From NCBI GenBank assembly GCA_950295325.1, contig OX485805.1:49686758-49750757 (forward strand): DNA of 64,000 bases. Reading direction: 5' to 3'. Origin of the DNA: Polytrichum commune. Its lineage: Eukaryota > Streptophyta > Polytrichopsida > Polytrichales > Polytrichaceae. The position numbers were made by a program, and so were the translations under genes. The notes under the pieces were generated by a model, which ran no database searches, was not told the DNA's origin, and saw only the letters and a program-made list of their open reading frames with translations. Positions 23,653 through 37,650 of the stretch are shown one piece after another. The first letter of the stretch is position 1, and the number at the start of each line of letters is the position of its first letter.

Positions 23653-23895
23653 TAAGTACGCTGATTACTCTCAATTAGTGTGCGTTGCTGGTCCGAGTTG
23701 CACAGTGCTATAAATAATTCAATGACAATGTAATACTTTACCAAGTAAAAGTCAATCATGTTCTATAATGTCCGAACAACCTAGTGAGCTTTAGTAGAAC
23801 TTTATTGCAATGTGTAACTCCAAATAGTAACAAAGCGTTTTCTAAGCTTTTATTTTATTTTATGAAATAGCAATGTCAAGGGTTTCTTTGAGAGC

Positions 23896-23922
<27 letters not shown>
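23896..23922 (+). repeat. (AT)n microsatellite
   Basis: A pure AT dinucleotide run of about 27 bp. Similar shorter runs occur near 24757-24770, 27023-27044 and 50770-50782. Confidence 0.9.
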
Positions 23923-23927
<5 letters not shown>

Positions 23928-24663
23928 GAGAATGAGTGAGGCACCGTGAAAGGACCACATGCTATGCGGTTTATAAACATAGGTCTTCTAGTCCATCTAC
24001 AATGAGTTTAGAAGCAAAAACTTTGAGCATTGGGTTTACATCATAATCACAAATCGTATGACGAATTTGAAGTGATTTTGGTTGAAATTAAAGATGTTAT
24101 GGATTGGTGGAACTTTGAAAACGTCTCTTGAGATGTGAGCATTTCATGAGGTATAGAGGATAATCACTTATATGATTTCATGATCAAGTTTTGTGTCATA
24201 TGATATCGAGGATTTAGAAGGGGGGCTTGATTGCAATCTCTATTTCAAATTTGTGCTTTGTATAATATTGTATATTATAAGGAGACGGAATTTTTAAATT
24301 TTCATTTATTTTAAAGCATGGTCTGATCATTTGAAATTATAATTGTCATTTTCGGACCAGGTTTAGGCTGGTTTGAGTTAACTTCCATATGCATTCCAAA
24401 TGACACAATGAGCATTGATATTGAAGCTTGTTGTGAATACTTACAATATATAAATAATAAACTTCCTGACAGGTGTAAGGTAGACAACCCTTATTCAATT
24501 ACTTTCCTTCTTTTGAGTGGTATGTGATTTGGTTTGGCTCTCCCAGACAGGTACCGCACACATATGTGTTTCAGGGAGATGGAGGTGCATGCCCGAAACA
24601 TGATAACCATTATAGGTTCAATTTTCAAAAAATAAAAAAATAAAAAAAATAAAAAAATAAAAA

Positions 24664-24729
24664 AACATACATAGACATAGACATAGACATCCACATCCAC
24701 ATCCACATACACATACATACATACATACA

Positions 24730-24765
<36 letters not shown>

Positions 24766-24770
24766 TATAT
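24664..24770 (+). repeat. ACATAC/CATA microsatellite
   Basis: ACATAGACATAG and CCACATCCACAT steps pass into pure (CATA)n and then (AT)n. It produces a spurious minus-strand frame of alternating MYVC residues. It is followed by a 13-G run (24777-24789). Confidence 0.9.
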
Positions 24771-24941
24771 ACTTTTGGGGGGGGGGGGATGGTCTACATA
24801 ATCATGCAAAGAGCATGTGAATCCTCACTTTAATAATGAACAAGAGACTCGAATGGACTCCAAAATTTATGAGGATAATGACTGCGGCCTTGATTTGCAT
24901 TTTCTAACCTTCTTGTACTCCACTAGGTATCATATGGAGTG

Positions 24942-25200
24942 TCACCAATTCTAGTTGTCTTGGTTAATACTAATTGTAAACCGCCCATGTAGTGCCACCA
25001 ACACTAACTATAAACCCAACATTATTTGCAGTGACTTTGCATCCAAAGTTCACTCATCCATGACAACATTTCACTACGTCTTTGTTAGGATGTACAATAC
25101 ACCAAACTTAAAGTTGACGACCTCAAAGTGGATCGAACTTAAAGTAAAGTTGGGATGACAATACTCGTAAACTTATTCATAACAAGTGTCTCTAGAAAGA
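24942..25200 (+). repeat. Family D repeat, single shortened copy
   Basis: TAATACTAATTGTAAACCGC, CATGTAGTGCCACCAACAC, TCATCCATGACAACATTTCA, and GACAATACTCGTAAACTTAT. The middle CAATGTTGCGATTAC block is missing and the inner end is truncated. Confidence 0.7.
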
Positions 25201-25820
25201 GTTGCCACAACGACGCAACAAACACAATATCTTACGAGAAGTGGGCTAGTTGGGGGAGAAAAAAAGGAACAAAAAAAGAGAAGTAACCATTCAAGGCCCG
25301 TCTACTTCGTGTCGGGAATATTGTTGGACTCGGTTTTTTTTTATGATTTTTTTTTTAACCCGCCGTACATGTGGATGGCATAGTGAGTTACGAGAAGTGA
25401 GTTCAAAGTCTAAGTTAAAGTTTTGAAGTGCCGGGGAACCTCCTTGGGAAGCTTCCTCCGGCCAAAGGGTGGGTGAGGCTCGGTCGTGACTCTCGTAACT
25501 TGAAAAGTTTTGCGGACTATTCAAAATGTTCCCAAACTAACTAACAAATCACTCTCGGGCACCTCCAAAAATTTTACCCTCACATGCAGTTGCCGGCCGG
25601 AGAGGGGCAACTCCGGCATCGCATAACTTGGGACGCAATTTATGCTAACTTTAGTTTCTCTTCTCGTAAATCAAGCCTCCCACTCCTACAGTCAAACCCC
25701 CCCCCCCCCCCCTTCTTCCTTTTTCCCAGGTCTCCGTTGGCCTTGTTGGTTTGGTCGCAATGAATTGAGAACCAATGGTTTCATTTGTCTCCGATGAAAT
25801 AGAATAGAATAGAATACAAT

Positions 25821-25859
<39 letters not shown>

Positions 25860-27200
25860 ACATAATGGGGTTCCAAACTGCTTGTATGTGCACACTATAG
25901 GCACGAAATTATATGCACATTAGACTGGATTTTTAGTGCACAATAGTTGTTCGAGCCTAGCTAGGTACCGTAGTTCTTTGGCAAGTTGGGTAGAAGATGA
26001 TTAATTTCAAAGGTGCTTGAATTTTTGGGAAATTGAGTGTCCACGAAAAAAGAAAGAAGGAATAATATTCAATGAGTGCTTGAAATCACAACATAGTCTC
26101 TCACAAAGAGCACTCTGTATAACTCTCACACAAAGCATAATTTGTTGCCGAGGAGAATCATGACGTACAAGTAAAAGACAGACTTTAGGGTGAGGAGTGT
26201 TGGTTAAGGGAAGTGTTGAGGTTAATCGTAGCCAGCATAGATGAAAGTAGGAAAACCATCCATGAATTATAGAAATGACTTGAATGAATGTCTAACTTAT
26301 TTTTAATTCATTTTTTAATCTACCCAATTTTAGGATTTTTTAATTTGGGTTGCCTAACCTACTTTCGTATTTTGATTTATTTTTATTAACTTGGGCAAAA
26401 GGTGCCCAAGTTGCTAGAGAGCTACAACATTGCTTCACCTTGCTTCATGATTTGGATTCTAGAAACCTACAAAGTAGTTGTTTTGAACTATGCAATTTTG
26501 ATGTTTGATTTGGACTCGCATGTTTTTAAGCCTCAAAGGCCTAAACTAGGACTCAAAATAGGACTTGCAACCTCCAAGTGGACAATATTGCTACAAGGAG
26601 GAATCACTTTGTAGCTTGCCCGTTGTGTTTCCCTATCGCCCCCATAAGCTTGATTGATGACAAAGATTCAAGTGCATCAACATTGAAGGGCCCCATCACA
26701 CCTCCAACCATGCTTGTCTTCTTGGTTGTTAATCTATTGGCACTAAGTCCTTGGTCTTTTTGCCAAAATGATCAACATCATATCATTAAGCAACTATATG
26801 ATGGTCTCTTTCTTAAAAAAAAAGGTTGCAATTAGAATACTTAGATAATTACAATGGCTTGCCAAAAGTTCACATTACAAAGCTTGAGTTAGTCCTCATA
26901 AACGGGGAATCCTAGATTTACAAGAAAATTATGCCCATATGATATTTGGTCCCACAAAATGCATATAAGGAGTTGTGTGATGTTATAAACATCTACCCCT
27001 CTTGAAGTGCTTTGTCTCACTTTATATATATATATATATATATAATCTAACTATTAAAAATGTTTTTTCAATTAAATTTTTGAAAAATATACTTTCAATT
27101 TCAATATGAGAGGTTCAAAGCTCCCCACCCCTTCCCCCAAATTTGACTATAATGGATTTGATCCTTACAAGATTTAATGATTCCTCACAAGTTTTAGAGT
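25201..27200. other. No gene recognised
   Basis: Holds a 16-C run (25697-25712), the TTG microsatellite and an (AT)n run near 27023. No supported coding or RNA gene. Confidence 0.55.
25822..25860 (+). repeat. (TTG)n microsatellite
   Basis: Thirteen uninterrupted TTG units. The poly-Asn frame on the minus strand is an artefact. Confidence 0.95.
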
Positions 27201-27204
27201 ATTT

Positions 27205-27543
27205 CTCGATACTAATTGTAAACGGCCCGTTTAGTGTCACTAACACCAAATGTGAACCTAACATTATTTGTCACTCCTTTAAAAAAAAAACAAATTGGGC
27301 ATTATAGATGTAGAGGTGTTGCAATCACTAACACTTACTAATTGGCTTTTCATGCAAATTTCAATCCTCCATGACAACGTTTCATTGTATAAATGGTAGG
27401 ATGCAAAACATATGTCATTACAAAAACGTAAGCTGGGACAACATGAATTGTAAACTTATTCATAAGATTGAGTGTCGTTAGAAAAGTTACCGTAGTGACC
27501 TGAAATACCGTATGACCCAATACACAAAATTTAGTGTAGTGAG
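27205..27543 (+). repeat. Family D repeat, single copy
   Basis: CGATACTAATTGTAAACGGC at the outer end, AGTTACCGTAGTGACCTGA near the inner end, finishing ATTTAGTGTAGTG. No inverted partner is visible downstream. Confidence 0.75.
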
Positions 27544-28289
27544 TGGCATTTAAAAAAAATGCATATCTCAAATTCTCAAGGGAATAGCGTTGGCTACAAG
27601 CATTGGAGTGATGAAGCCACATATGAATGATATTATATTTTAGAGGATTGTTTGATCAACACCACACCGGTGAAAACAACCACAAATCAATATGGAAGGT
27701 GTTGACTAGGTTCTAACTTGTCATTCAAGTTGGTCAGGTTTATTAATTCTAACACAAAGCTAATATCTTGCTCCTCTCCATATGTGCAATGAAAAGTCAA
27801 ATTTTATATAGGCCACGTGATTGCACAACGCGTCTCTGTGACCGTTTTAACAAACTATGTGGTCGATCTAACATTTTCCATCCATATCCATATATATCCA
27901 TGCATCCCAAACATAGCTATTGCTAACAATTTCAATGATTTAAAGAGTTTTTTTTTCTAACAATTTCATCCCTGAGAAAACATGGAAAAACTCGCAAAAT
28001 AACACAATTCTATAATTAGATTTTCCAATTTGAAAACTGTTGGGCTGTGATGTAAGTTGAGGACTAGATGGGACCACCCTTGAATACAATAATGGGCCTT
28101 CTATTGAGGGGATTTAAAGGCATAATGAACTATCTATAGGTTCCTTTATTTAGGTTACATGTGTCACCACTTTCAAGACTTATTCTTTGTTTTTTAGGTG
28201 GCATGGATTTTTGTCCATTTTTTTGGGGTCCTCTTAACTTCCATATAACATCACCGTTAAAAACTTTCCTATGAAGTCACCAAAGGTAG

Positions 28290-28770
28290 CCTTGTGTTAT
28301 TTGGATACTTCCAAACGGTAGGATATGAAACACGCAATTCAGTGCAAGAAAAATTAGAGTCATCCCTAAAGCCTCTTGAAGCGGGATGGAACTTTGGGTT
28401 TGATGCTTGCCTTGAGGAAACTTTTTATGAAGAGCTCACGGTTGGCTCATCATATATTGGAGCCTACTTTGAGAGTCAGGTGGAAACTTTTGGGACATCT
28501 AGTCCTCATTCCTCCTCTCAAACTTTAAGAGAAACTTTGGATTTAAATCAGGGTATGCGCATGGGATTTGTTGTCCTGATATCTCGGATCGGCTTATGCA
28601 AGGTTAGCTTGGCCCACTCATTCTAGTAGGACGAGCTAGAGAGCCAGGTTTTAATAGCCCAACACCACTCTTTGTGTATGGTACTTGAAGCGTTTAGAGA
28701 CTTGGGTGACTTTGTGTTAATTCTCATAAACTGAAGGTTTGGGACAAATCGCATGGTTCATCTGCTTAAC
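28290..28770 (+). repeat. Dispersed repeat E, copy 2
   Basis: Collinear with 14340-14700 (GCTTGGCCCACTCATTCTAG, AGCCCAACACCACTCTTTGT, GACTTTGTGTTAATTCTCAT). A 110-codon frame (28294-28626) covers its left part. It contains no recognised domain and is not kept open in the other copies, so it is not called a gene. Confidence 0.75.
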
Positions 28771-28935
28771 TTTACAATTAACTCTATTAGCATATCCAAA
28801 ATCATGTTGGTAGCCATTCGCCCCATACTTTTGGGAGCTCCTATGAATATCTTATTCATCATCAGAGTGAAGATTCTCTTGCTCATTAGGTAGTCATATA
28901 GATCTCTATCCCCTCCCCCCAAAAAATAAAATAAA

Positions 28936-28971
28936 GCGTACATACATACATACATACATACATACATACAT
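28936..28971 (+). repeat. (TACA)n microsatellite
   Basis: About nine TACA units, again giving an artefactual MYVC frame on the minus strand. Confidence 0.9.
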
Positions 28972-28979
28972 GTATTCTC

Positions 28980-31900
28980 AATAGTGTTATGAGGTGTGTT
29001 ACATAATGGCCTATAAGTTGACTAGAGTGTATAGAGAGTGACACTTGGCATTAGTATGCTCAATAACATTTTTCCCTTGCATATTAGAACATAAACTATC
29101 ATCTCATGTATCTCATTGTGCTATTCTGGATGTCATAATCTATGTAGTTTTCCACTTTAAAAAGTTATTGATGTTGAAAAATCAATATCATACTGGCAAC
29201 AAGTTGACATGACACTTTGAAACCTCTAGACATCTAGTTTAGACCCTTCGCAAATAGTGTACGTGATGCTAAAAACCATAAACAATGTATAGTACACTAT
29301 TAGTAGGGAATTATGTTATGCTCATGTGTTGGATATACATACAAGTACATATGTACATGTGATAAGTTGCCCCACTATCAAATAGTACCAATATTGTAGC
29401 ATTTCGCTTGATAGAACATGACAATAACCTTATACACATTGATAGATCTTTAATTATTTATACTAAAGTCTATCACGTCACGTGTTCAAACCCTAGTCAT
29501 CGCATGACAAAACATGCTTCAATCTAGCTAAGGTTCATTTCCATTAATTTTGAGGGAACGAGCTCGATGTATGGAATTCATAGCACGTTCAAGTGTGTAC
29601 TTTTGCCCCCAATACTCTTGTAAATAGAAACACTAAAAGTTCGTCATGAAAAGTAGATAAGTTGTTAGTTTAAGCCCATAATAAAAAGGGGGTATTGCTA
29701 TCAAAACAAACTCACATGTTTATGAACTCCATAGAATGAGTTCATCTCGTAGGCGTTATTTTCATCTCAATTTTTGAATCAAATGATATGTATTTGATTA
29801 TACTCTTTTGAATAATACTTATTCTAGAACCTGACCTTTTTGTAAAGAAATATCATTAGCTTATCATCAATGTTTTTGGTTTATTTCATTCATGTGAGTG
29901 AAAAAATGCCAAAATTGTCAATACAATGGCCATTTCATATCATGTCATGAAATGGAATGAATTTAATAAGGTTAGCTTTATAGTTTGGGGTTTGAGTCTT
30001 GTAAAATATGTTCAGTCTAATATGACGTTAACGAAAGATCTACACCTTTTACACCAGTTACTGTGGGTTTGAAAGTTAGCATGTGTAGAGAATATAGTTG
30101 CCTACTGTTTTGTAAACGTGAGTTGAGAATTGAGATGGTTTATAAATCGATGAACTATAAATGTTCAAATAGAGATTGATAAAATCTTGATTTAAAAATA
30201 TGTTCTGGTATGATATTGATGTTATAGTGGTATCATACCCATATTAATTCTTTTGTGTAAAGAAATAGAGATACCATATGCCTAGATTTGAAAATACTAA
30301 ACCATGGGCTGAAAAGTGGCATGAGTCAAGAAAACTCGTATTGACCAGAATTTTCATGGTATGACAAAATCATAGTGGGTCAGAGTAATAGGTGTAGAAG
30401 GTGCAACATTTGTGAGAAACCTAATGAAACTAACATTTATATATATTTGGCCAAACCACTTTGTCCAAAAAGAATAGAGAATGTGCACTTATGGGGATAG
30501 AAACATCAAACGACAAAAACATAATAACCACAACTTCAAATGTTTGTATTCATAAATCCAAATATTCCTATATCCTAATTCTACTAACATCAACGTAAAT
30601 GGATGTTATCTAAGACTCCTTTGAAATATTTATTTCCAAAGAAATGAATCTACCATAATAGGTGGGAAAGTTGCTATCAAAGGAACGATGAGTGGACGAG
30701 GACTCTTGAACAATAGAAAACTAAATAAAGCTTATCTTGAAGTGGATGGAGAGCTCAAATCTACAAAGTCATTGACATTGGGATGGCAATGCAATGGCTT
30801 GTTTCGATTGCAAGTCTATGATTGCCAAAATCATTTTGAACAATGTCATGACATGCATGTTGTCAAATCAAAGACATAATTAGATTATGTCCCTACATGT
30901 GATAATTGTTGGAGTATAGATAATTTTACTTATTAAAGCCATGTTGCATTTTAGTAAAGAGGGAGAGAGGGGGGGGGGGTGTTATATTTCAATTCTAAAG
31001 AGTAGAATCACAAATAGAAAGTTAAAAGGAAACAAAAGTAGAAATCGAATTGAAGGCTACAATATTATACATAATTCTTTATACTATCAATATGTTGGGA
31101 TAAGTCATAGGCGGCATTGTGTATGGCAAGTGCATTTAGCTTAGGAGATTTGAAACTTTCACATGTGGTTGACTTGAAGTCGCACATTGCCAACATATGA
31201 GTCTTAAGCAATTATTATGTGTCGTGAGAGAAGTATACAAATATGTCCTTGTGGTATATATGCAAGTTTCATAATGATATAAAATTATTTTTCAACAATG
31301 GTGGCCAATTTTCCATGACTCATATGCTTTGTAGTGTCATGTAAATCATGTATATAGCAATTTATCAAGTAAATCCCATACTTTATGTTCACGTATACCT
31401 ATTTCAAGAGGAGAGTGTGTGTGTATGGATGGTATAGCTTTTAAACAATTGTAGCCCATTCAACTATGTCACCCATCAAGCTCCTTCCCATTTTGATGCT
31501 CACATAGATTATACATATACTAAAAATTGAAGAAGGATCATATGATGATATGCAATTTCTCTTTTGCTTTATTTATGGGACTATATGTTTTGGTAAATGT
31601 AGAGTCAAGATTTTGAAGATCCTTCATTTGACATCAGGAATACTTTGGGAGTCATTTTTGAAAAAGAAATAGTGTCTATGATGTGTGCCTCAAACACCAC
31701 AAAGACACATGTTAAAAGTGATTAGACAAAGAATACAAGTGGGAGGACTTATATTTCATTAGTAAAGGAACGAACAAACATGCACTTTCAATAACCATAA
31801 GTATTTTGGAGAAGTCCAATTTTCAATCCAATTTTTTGGCCAATGCTTCATTGTATTCTTGCTAATGCAACACAACATTCATTGTGTAAACCTAATTGGT

Positions 31901-32650
31901 AGAAGTTGAAGAACATGGGAAAATAAAATGAATAACACCCGCATACATCAAACATGCACTAGCTTTTCTGCGCCCGTTCACGCTATTCAGCTTTGAAAAG
32001 AGGCAATGCTTTTTATAGGCCTCTCCACATTCATGGTGATCTCTATAATTAGACCAACTAAATGATAGCATCGATCTTTTCAATTTGCCCCAATTTCTTA
32101 GAATTTAGTGTCATGTGTAAATTGTCTATATTGATTTAGAATGACCTTAAGCATGACATGTGCAACACATACCCCTAAAGCACATTGTAGTGGAACATGG
32201 GATTTATAGGGCCTAGGGAAGGCAAAACAAAACAAAACATTAATTTGAGGTCCTCCAATCCAAGTTTATTTCTTATATTATAGTGTGAGCCAACTTTTTG
32301 GTCAATAAGTTTCACTATAGTCATTTTAGGTCAAGTGGATGGAAAATAACCTTACTTAGATAAAATCAGTGAAAATATGACGATTTTGAGTAAGTTAGAA
32401 ATATAGTCAGGTGGCTTCAGGCGCCTTAAGTTGGAAATTGCATCCACTCTCCTCTCTCTCAAGGCCACCATAAGGAGACATGGTGAGCAAGAGAAGGGGG
32501 CATTTATTCATAGACAATTTGAGTGCATTGTTTCACATAGTGGACTTGTCACCCTCATGCTAGTGATTATGCAAGATCATTGTTGAACTTCTTGTTTTGA
32601 GAACAAATAAGAATTGTCGCAATGATTGTGGAATTGCGAGTGAGTAGTTT
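28980..32650. other. No gene recognised, 3.7 kb
   Basis: AT-rich throughout with only short frames. A stretch at 31097-31200 (TGTTGGGATAAGTCATAGG, CACATTGCCAACATATGAG) resembles the edges of plant LTRs but no paired LTR was found. An 11-G run lies at about 30969-30979. Confidence 0.5.
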
Positions 32651-32656
32651 TATGAT

Positions 32657-33012
32657 ACAACTACACTAAATATGATATTTAGTGTTAGATACACTAAATA
32701 CAAACACTACACTAAATATCACTAACCCTATGAAAGTAAGTAACATTAAATGTAAAGTCAAACACTAAATATCATCTATGGTAATATGTGAAAGTTACAT
32801 GCACGAATTTAGTGTTTAGTAGGAAAGAGGTGGCAACAAGGAAGGCGATTGATTGTTTCTAGGAAAGAGGTGGCAACAAGAAAGGCGGCGGCGGCGCATT
32901 TATGTCTAACACTAATTATCAAAGAATTGAAAATTAGTGTTGAGCATAGTAGGATGCTAAAACACTAAATCTAATCAAACACTAAATATCATATTTAGTG
33001 TAGTTGTTTAGT
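32657..33012 (+). mobile_element. MITE-like element with family C-type termini
   Basis: Left CAACTACACTAAATATGATA and right TATCATATTTAGTGTAGTTG are an inverted pair of about 28 bp. The interior is dense in ACACTAAAT motifs and includes a 40-bp tandem duplication (32820-32887). I cannot define a TSD. Confidence 0.68.
32820..32887 (+). repeat. Tandem duplication, 40-bp period
   Basis: TAGGAAAGAGGTGGCAACAA starts at about 32820 and again at about 32860, each followed by GGAAGGCG or GAAAGGCG. A short GGC run follows. Confidence 0.85.
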
Positions 33013-35675
33013 TTCAACATAGAAACATGGAATAACAAAGTCTAATTGAATTATTTTCTTGATGTGTGAAATGGCGAACGATTGTCTTATGATGTAAATA
33101 CATTTCATTGAGTTCAAAGTTGTGAGAATGTTTGTCTGTGGAATGTGGAAGACTAAATTAAGATTAACTTGGATTTATGGATGTGTGAGAAAGAAGATGA
33201 ACTATGAGTAAGAGAGAAAGAGGAAGAGGAAGAGATTCAAAGAGTAAGATAGAATAAATCCAAGAATAAAGAGATGAAGTGAATATAATTTCTCAAAATA
33301 GACAAAAGAGACGATGAGAATGATAGTAAATCTACTTGAGGAAGAAGACGGTGGAGTGAAATGTTATGCAACATAAAATTGCTTTAAATAGTAATGGGCT
33401 AGTGGTGTGAAAGGAAGGACTCCGAGTGACTAGGACAAAACTAAGACATAATCGGATTGTATCAAGAACCAAGAGGGTCTAACCATGACTAAGATTGGAG
33501 CCTACATTGAGAAAGTGAGGACAAGAATTTTATCCTTTAAGAGAAAGATTTGAAGTACTAGAAGTTGAGATGACAGTGTTTGTCCATTGCATGTTTGTGA
33601 GGCATTTTAAGGGTTAATATGGGAAAGAACCATTTGAAATCTTCCTATGAGTGGAAGGAGTTACAAGAGATAAAATGAATTTTATTGAAGTTTATAGCTA
33701 TAATCGACTATATTTGTATTAGTGTTTGTTTGTTGATGTTGAATGAGAGAATCCTTTACCAACTGAAAATTATGAATGTAGGATAAGCTTATGAACAATT
33801 GAGTAACTATGGGAATGATAAAGTTCGAGGGAGAGATGTCCCCACATTGGAGCTATGGTTTATTTATAGTAATGAGACAATGTACTTTGATTTGTCATTG
33901 TGGTCCAGGTATGGGCCATACTAGGGTTAAGTTGTTGTTTGTGATCAATAAATGAGTCGAGAATGATGATATGTGAGAGTTATTGAGAGAGTTAACCAAA
34001 TTAAATATGGTTTTGTGTTGTGTTGCCCTATTTAATATTAATGCGGCAGGTTGTTGCAAGGCAATCAAGATTATGGAGCTTGGCTTTGGTATTAACTAAT
34101 ATTATGCATGACTGTGAGCTAGAGTCAGGTATAAGACTTAATGAATAAACAACTTATCATGTATTCAAACCAACATTGACCAATTGATGAAGGGATTTGA
34201 TGTTATTTGAAGATGCACTGGCCAATGCTTACAAAGACAATTGTTACACTCAAGATCAATGTTACCAAAGACTTTGGTTGGGGAGAGGTGGGGAAAAATA
34301 TCCTAATCCTAGTCCATGTCCTTGGTTCCACATTGCACCAATGTGATTGGTATTTCTTTGAGAAAAGACACTTAACAACAATTTTTGTATTGTTGGAGTG
34401 GTGATCTATGGCTTCAAGGCTTCTTCTAGCTATGAGCTTAAATCAATTGCTCATGAAGAAAGAAACTACGTTTGAACACTTCACTATGAGATATCAACTA
34501 ATTTCATTTTTTTTACTTTTTTTTATTATGTTTGTCTTTGCCTTTTAATACATCATTCCTTAGTACTAGTTCTACTCAACCATGCTAGCACTGAGGTTTT
34601 GCAATAATCGTTATATTAAAAAACAACCTTTCAAACTTAGGGCCAAACAAGCACACAATTCTTAGCAACTTATCACAACTCTTTTATAGTACCACTTGGG
34701 CACACATAACAAGGGCCCTCGAAGTCTAGTGTAGAGTGACCTTAAGATCATCACATTTTGTACATTTTTGACACAAAAATAAACTATTGGTAGAATAAAA
34801 AATCCATGAATCGGTTGAATTTCTTGATTTTCTATATATCCAAATATCATGGAAAGCTTGGTGTGTGTCTCGATCATATCAATCCTCCATTCAACTTCAC
34901 TTCGTGTATTGAGTGGTATGTGTTGTGGATTAGGAGTAGACACACATTTAAAAATGATTGGACTACATCCTCAAAAAGTGTTACCAATTCCAAGTTCAAT
35001 AATCCACATAATTGGGGTCAACCTATGTGATCATCAAGAAGAAAGCATTTTTTTCACTTCGATGATGAATATGCCATTCATATGAGCTCCAAAATCACAC
35101 AAAAATGGCTACATCCTTTATATGGTATCATTAATAATCGCACATTAATCGCACATTAAATGTTATGGAGACGTTATGAGAGAAGTGGGTGCAAGTCTAA
35201 AAAGATTTGTTTTTGGTCCACTTACATCAGTGAGAAGCAATCGGAATGAAATAACAACAAACTTATGAGGGACAACTGTTTGATTTTATAAGGATGACAG
35301 TAGGAAAAATGCACCCTAGCAAAAATTCTCTTTCATGTCCAAATGAGTCCACTAGTATATACTTGAAGCTCGAATAAGATAAACCAAGTCCACAAATCAA
35401 AGGCTCTAATGTTAGTTTTGTCATGTCACAATGAGGATCGCATAGTGCTCTTATTGCTTCCCTATTAATAATGGATATGTGGTCTATGAAGATATACAAA
35501 TCTGCATCTTCTTTTGTTTTTGTAAATATGCAGTGACAAAGAACCAATGGTAAGGTCAAACAATCCATGTAATGTGAGTATTTCTAAAATATAAACCCTT
35601 GAATAATTTTGGTTAAAACTTTAAGTATATAGATCTTAGCTTTGATATTTAAAAAGGCTATTCAACTTTATGAAG
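33013..35675. other. No gene recognised, 2.7 kb
   Basis: Purine-rich GAGAAAGAGG stretch near 33200; otherwise AT-rich with short frames only. Confidence 0.5.
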
Positions 35676-35679
35676 TAAA

Positions 35680-36165
35680 GATAGATGTACAAAAGGGGGC
35701 CCTAAGGTTTAGAGAAATCTTTGATAATAGATGTGTTAGTTTCAATTCACATTTTCATCCCTAAATGTCATATGGTAATAGTCCTCAACAACTCCATTGT
35801 CCATTCTTGTTAGGATTCGCATTTGGGTTATAGGAGAAGCTAGAGGCTCTCGGAGTGTTTATGGGCTCCCGTGAGTTTTTCTCTTCGGATTGTGGCAAAA
35901 TTATTTGTGCTCTTGTCTTTCTTCTCTGATGTAATTGTTGAGTTACAGGATATCGATGAAAAGATGTTCAACGACTTTCTCATAATTTAGAAAGTGAACC
36001 TAAATTTTACATGTAAAAAAAGAACTTCTTTTATTCATGATTTATATTATGTATATGTAGTAAAGACATTTATCATGTTAAATTGAAAAACATAGTATAA
36101 ATACATGAGTTTATTTTCTAGCATGCCATTTTGTACGTATACATTTGCTCTTCTTTGTATACTTC
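35680..36165 (+). repeat. Dispersed repeat G, copy 1
   Basis: AGATGTACAAAAGGGGGCCC, GTGTTAGTTTCAATTCACA, TTCAACGACTTTCTC and AGTATAAATACATGAGTTTA recur in the same order at 55525-55870. Unclassified; no coding. Confidence 0.65.
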
Positions 36166-36779
36166 TCACAAACGCAATTAGATATCCAATAAAGAGTCCA
36201 CCCCTCTGAAACCATGACGGTGTTTTTCAACAACAACATGCATTAGAATAGATATGAATTTTACTTAGTATTCGAGTATCAAGGTTGGGTTTGGGGATCT
36301 TCAATGCTAGATGTCGACCCCACCAAACATGACCTAGGGGCTGAAGAATGTTATTTTCGGTAGAGATGACTAGGGTGCATATGACTTGATCCATGTGAAG
36401 CTCACGAAAAAATTGATAATCAAGATTTTAGGAACTTAAGCTCACCCTTATGAGTATAAGCTTGGATAGAGCTTAGATTGCCACTATAGTTTTGTGTGTT
36501 TAGGATTAATAAGCCTCCGTTGGTGAGCAACAATGATGATTGCATTTGATTGGCACTAGTGCTTTTGGCATTTTGTTTTCAACAATTTTATCATGAATAA
36601 GCAATGGTTGGGAAAATTACTCAATGTTGAAGATTTAGCCCTAATGTGGACATTTCGAACACCACATGTCACGGTTTTGATGCTTGCATCAAATCCATAG
36701 TTGTCTTCTTTGAATCGTAATGCATATCACCAAGATTGTCATTTTAAGTTTTGTTATTAAAGATTAGATACAAAAGTTA

Positions 36780-37440
36780 TAAGAGGTCAACATGAAGATT
36801 CCATGTTTTTTCAAGCAATGAAGAGTTCCACATAACTTGATGTGTTTTTTTCCATTGGTCAATGGGTAGCATTAAAAACCAAATCATTTTGTTGACGTCA
36901 AATAATCCAGAGGAGGCCACTCCTCAGAAGAAAAAAAACCCACATATGACTGAAAGGTTATAGTGAATTGTTGAGAGGCTGATTAAAAAGGCGTTGCATC
37001 ATTGAAAAAGACTTCCAAGGACCAAGGTGAACTGTTTGGGCAAAGAGTTGCCAAATGATGCTAGTTGTATAGCGCCAAACATGTTGAAGCAACGGGCAAT
37101 TGAAAAAAACATGTGCTCCACCGATTCCACTGATGGCAAGCCGCAATGGGGACAACTCTTGTCAATCTTCACCAAAATATGTCCATGCCATTCGATGACC
37201 GCCACTACCTTGTGAACAACTTACCAAAGAAAAATTCCTTCCTTCTGCTTCTTGTGCTTGTGCCAAAAGGTGTTCCAACTTGGAGAGGTGAAAGGAGGAA
37301 TTTCATTCCACCATTTGTTAGGGATGGACTTCTTGAGAGTCTCTTGAGTACTAATTCATTTCTTCGCCGAGTATGCCATGAATGGAGTGACCTAATGAAC
37401 ACTACTCATATTGAGTAATGTTTAATTCTTAAAAAGGGGT
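36780..37440 (-). pseudogene. Reverse-transcriptase zinc-binding fragment of a different LINE
   Basis: The minus strand carries a plant LINE C-terminal domain split over at least three frames. Upstream is a WWNEI...WNTFWHKHKK block (about 37250-37350); then IEWHGHILVKIDKSCPHCG with the first Cys pair (about 37140-37200); SVESVEH, a frame change near 37110, and NCPLLQHVWRY completing the CX2C...HX4C cluster; and after a stop near 36958 traces of LLWIIWRQ-like sequence down to about 36780. Frame changes and stops make it a pseudogene. It differs from the 20331 family, so at least two LINE lineages left debris here. Confidence 0.8.
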
Positions 37441-37650
37441 CACAAAAAAGGAGCATTATGCTTGCAAAATCTATGTCTACATGGTGTAGTGGACTATTGT
37501 TGGACGATGTCATGGAATTTCTTTGAATTTCACTTTTCATAAATCCTAAATATTCAGGTTTCCCGAAGGGCATACCAAGCTTTTTTAGAACAAGAGGATG
37601 AGGATGAGGATAAGGATGAAAAAGGAGAGGTGGTGACGCATATAACCTTA

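Noticed and set aside
24491-24809. Frames rich in MYVC repeats.
   Set aside because: Products of the (CATA)n microsatellite.
31097-31200. TGTTGGGATAAG...CCAACATATGAG considered as an LTR.
   Set aside because: No second LTR, primer-binding site or gag/pol coding was found nearby.
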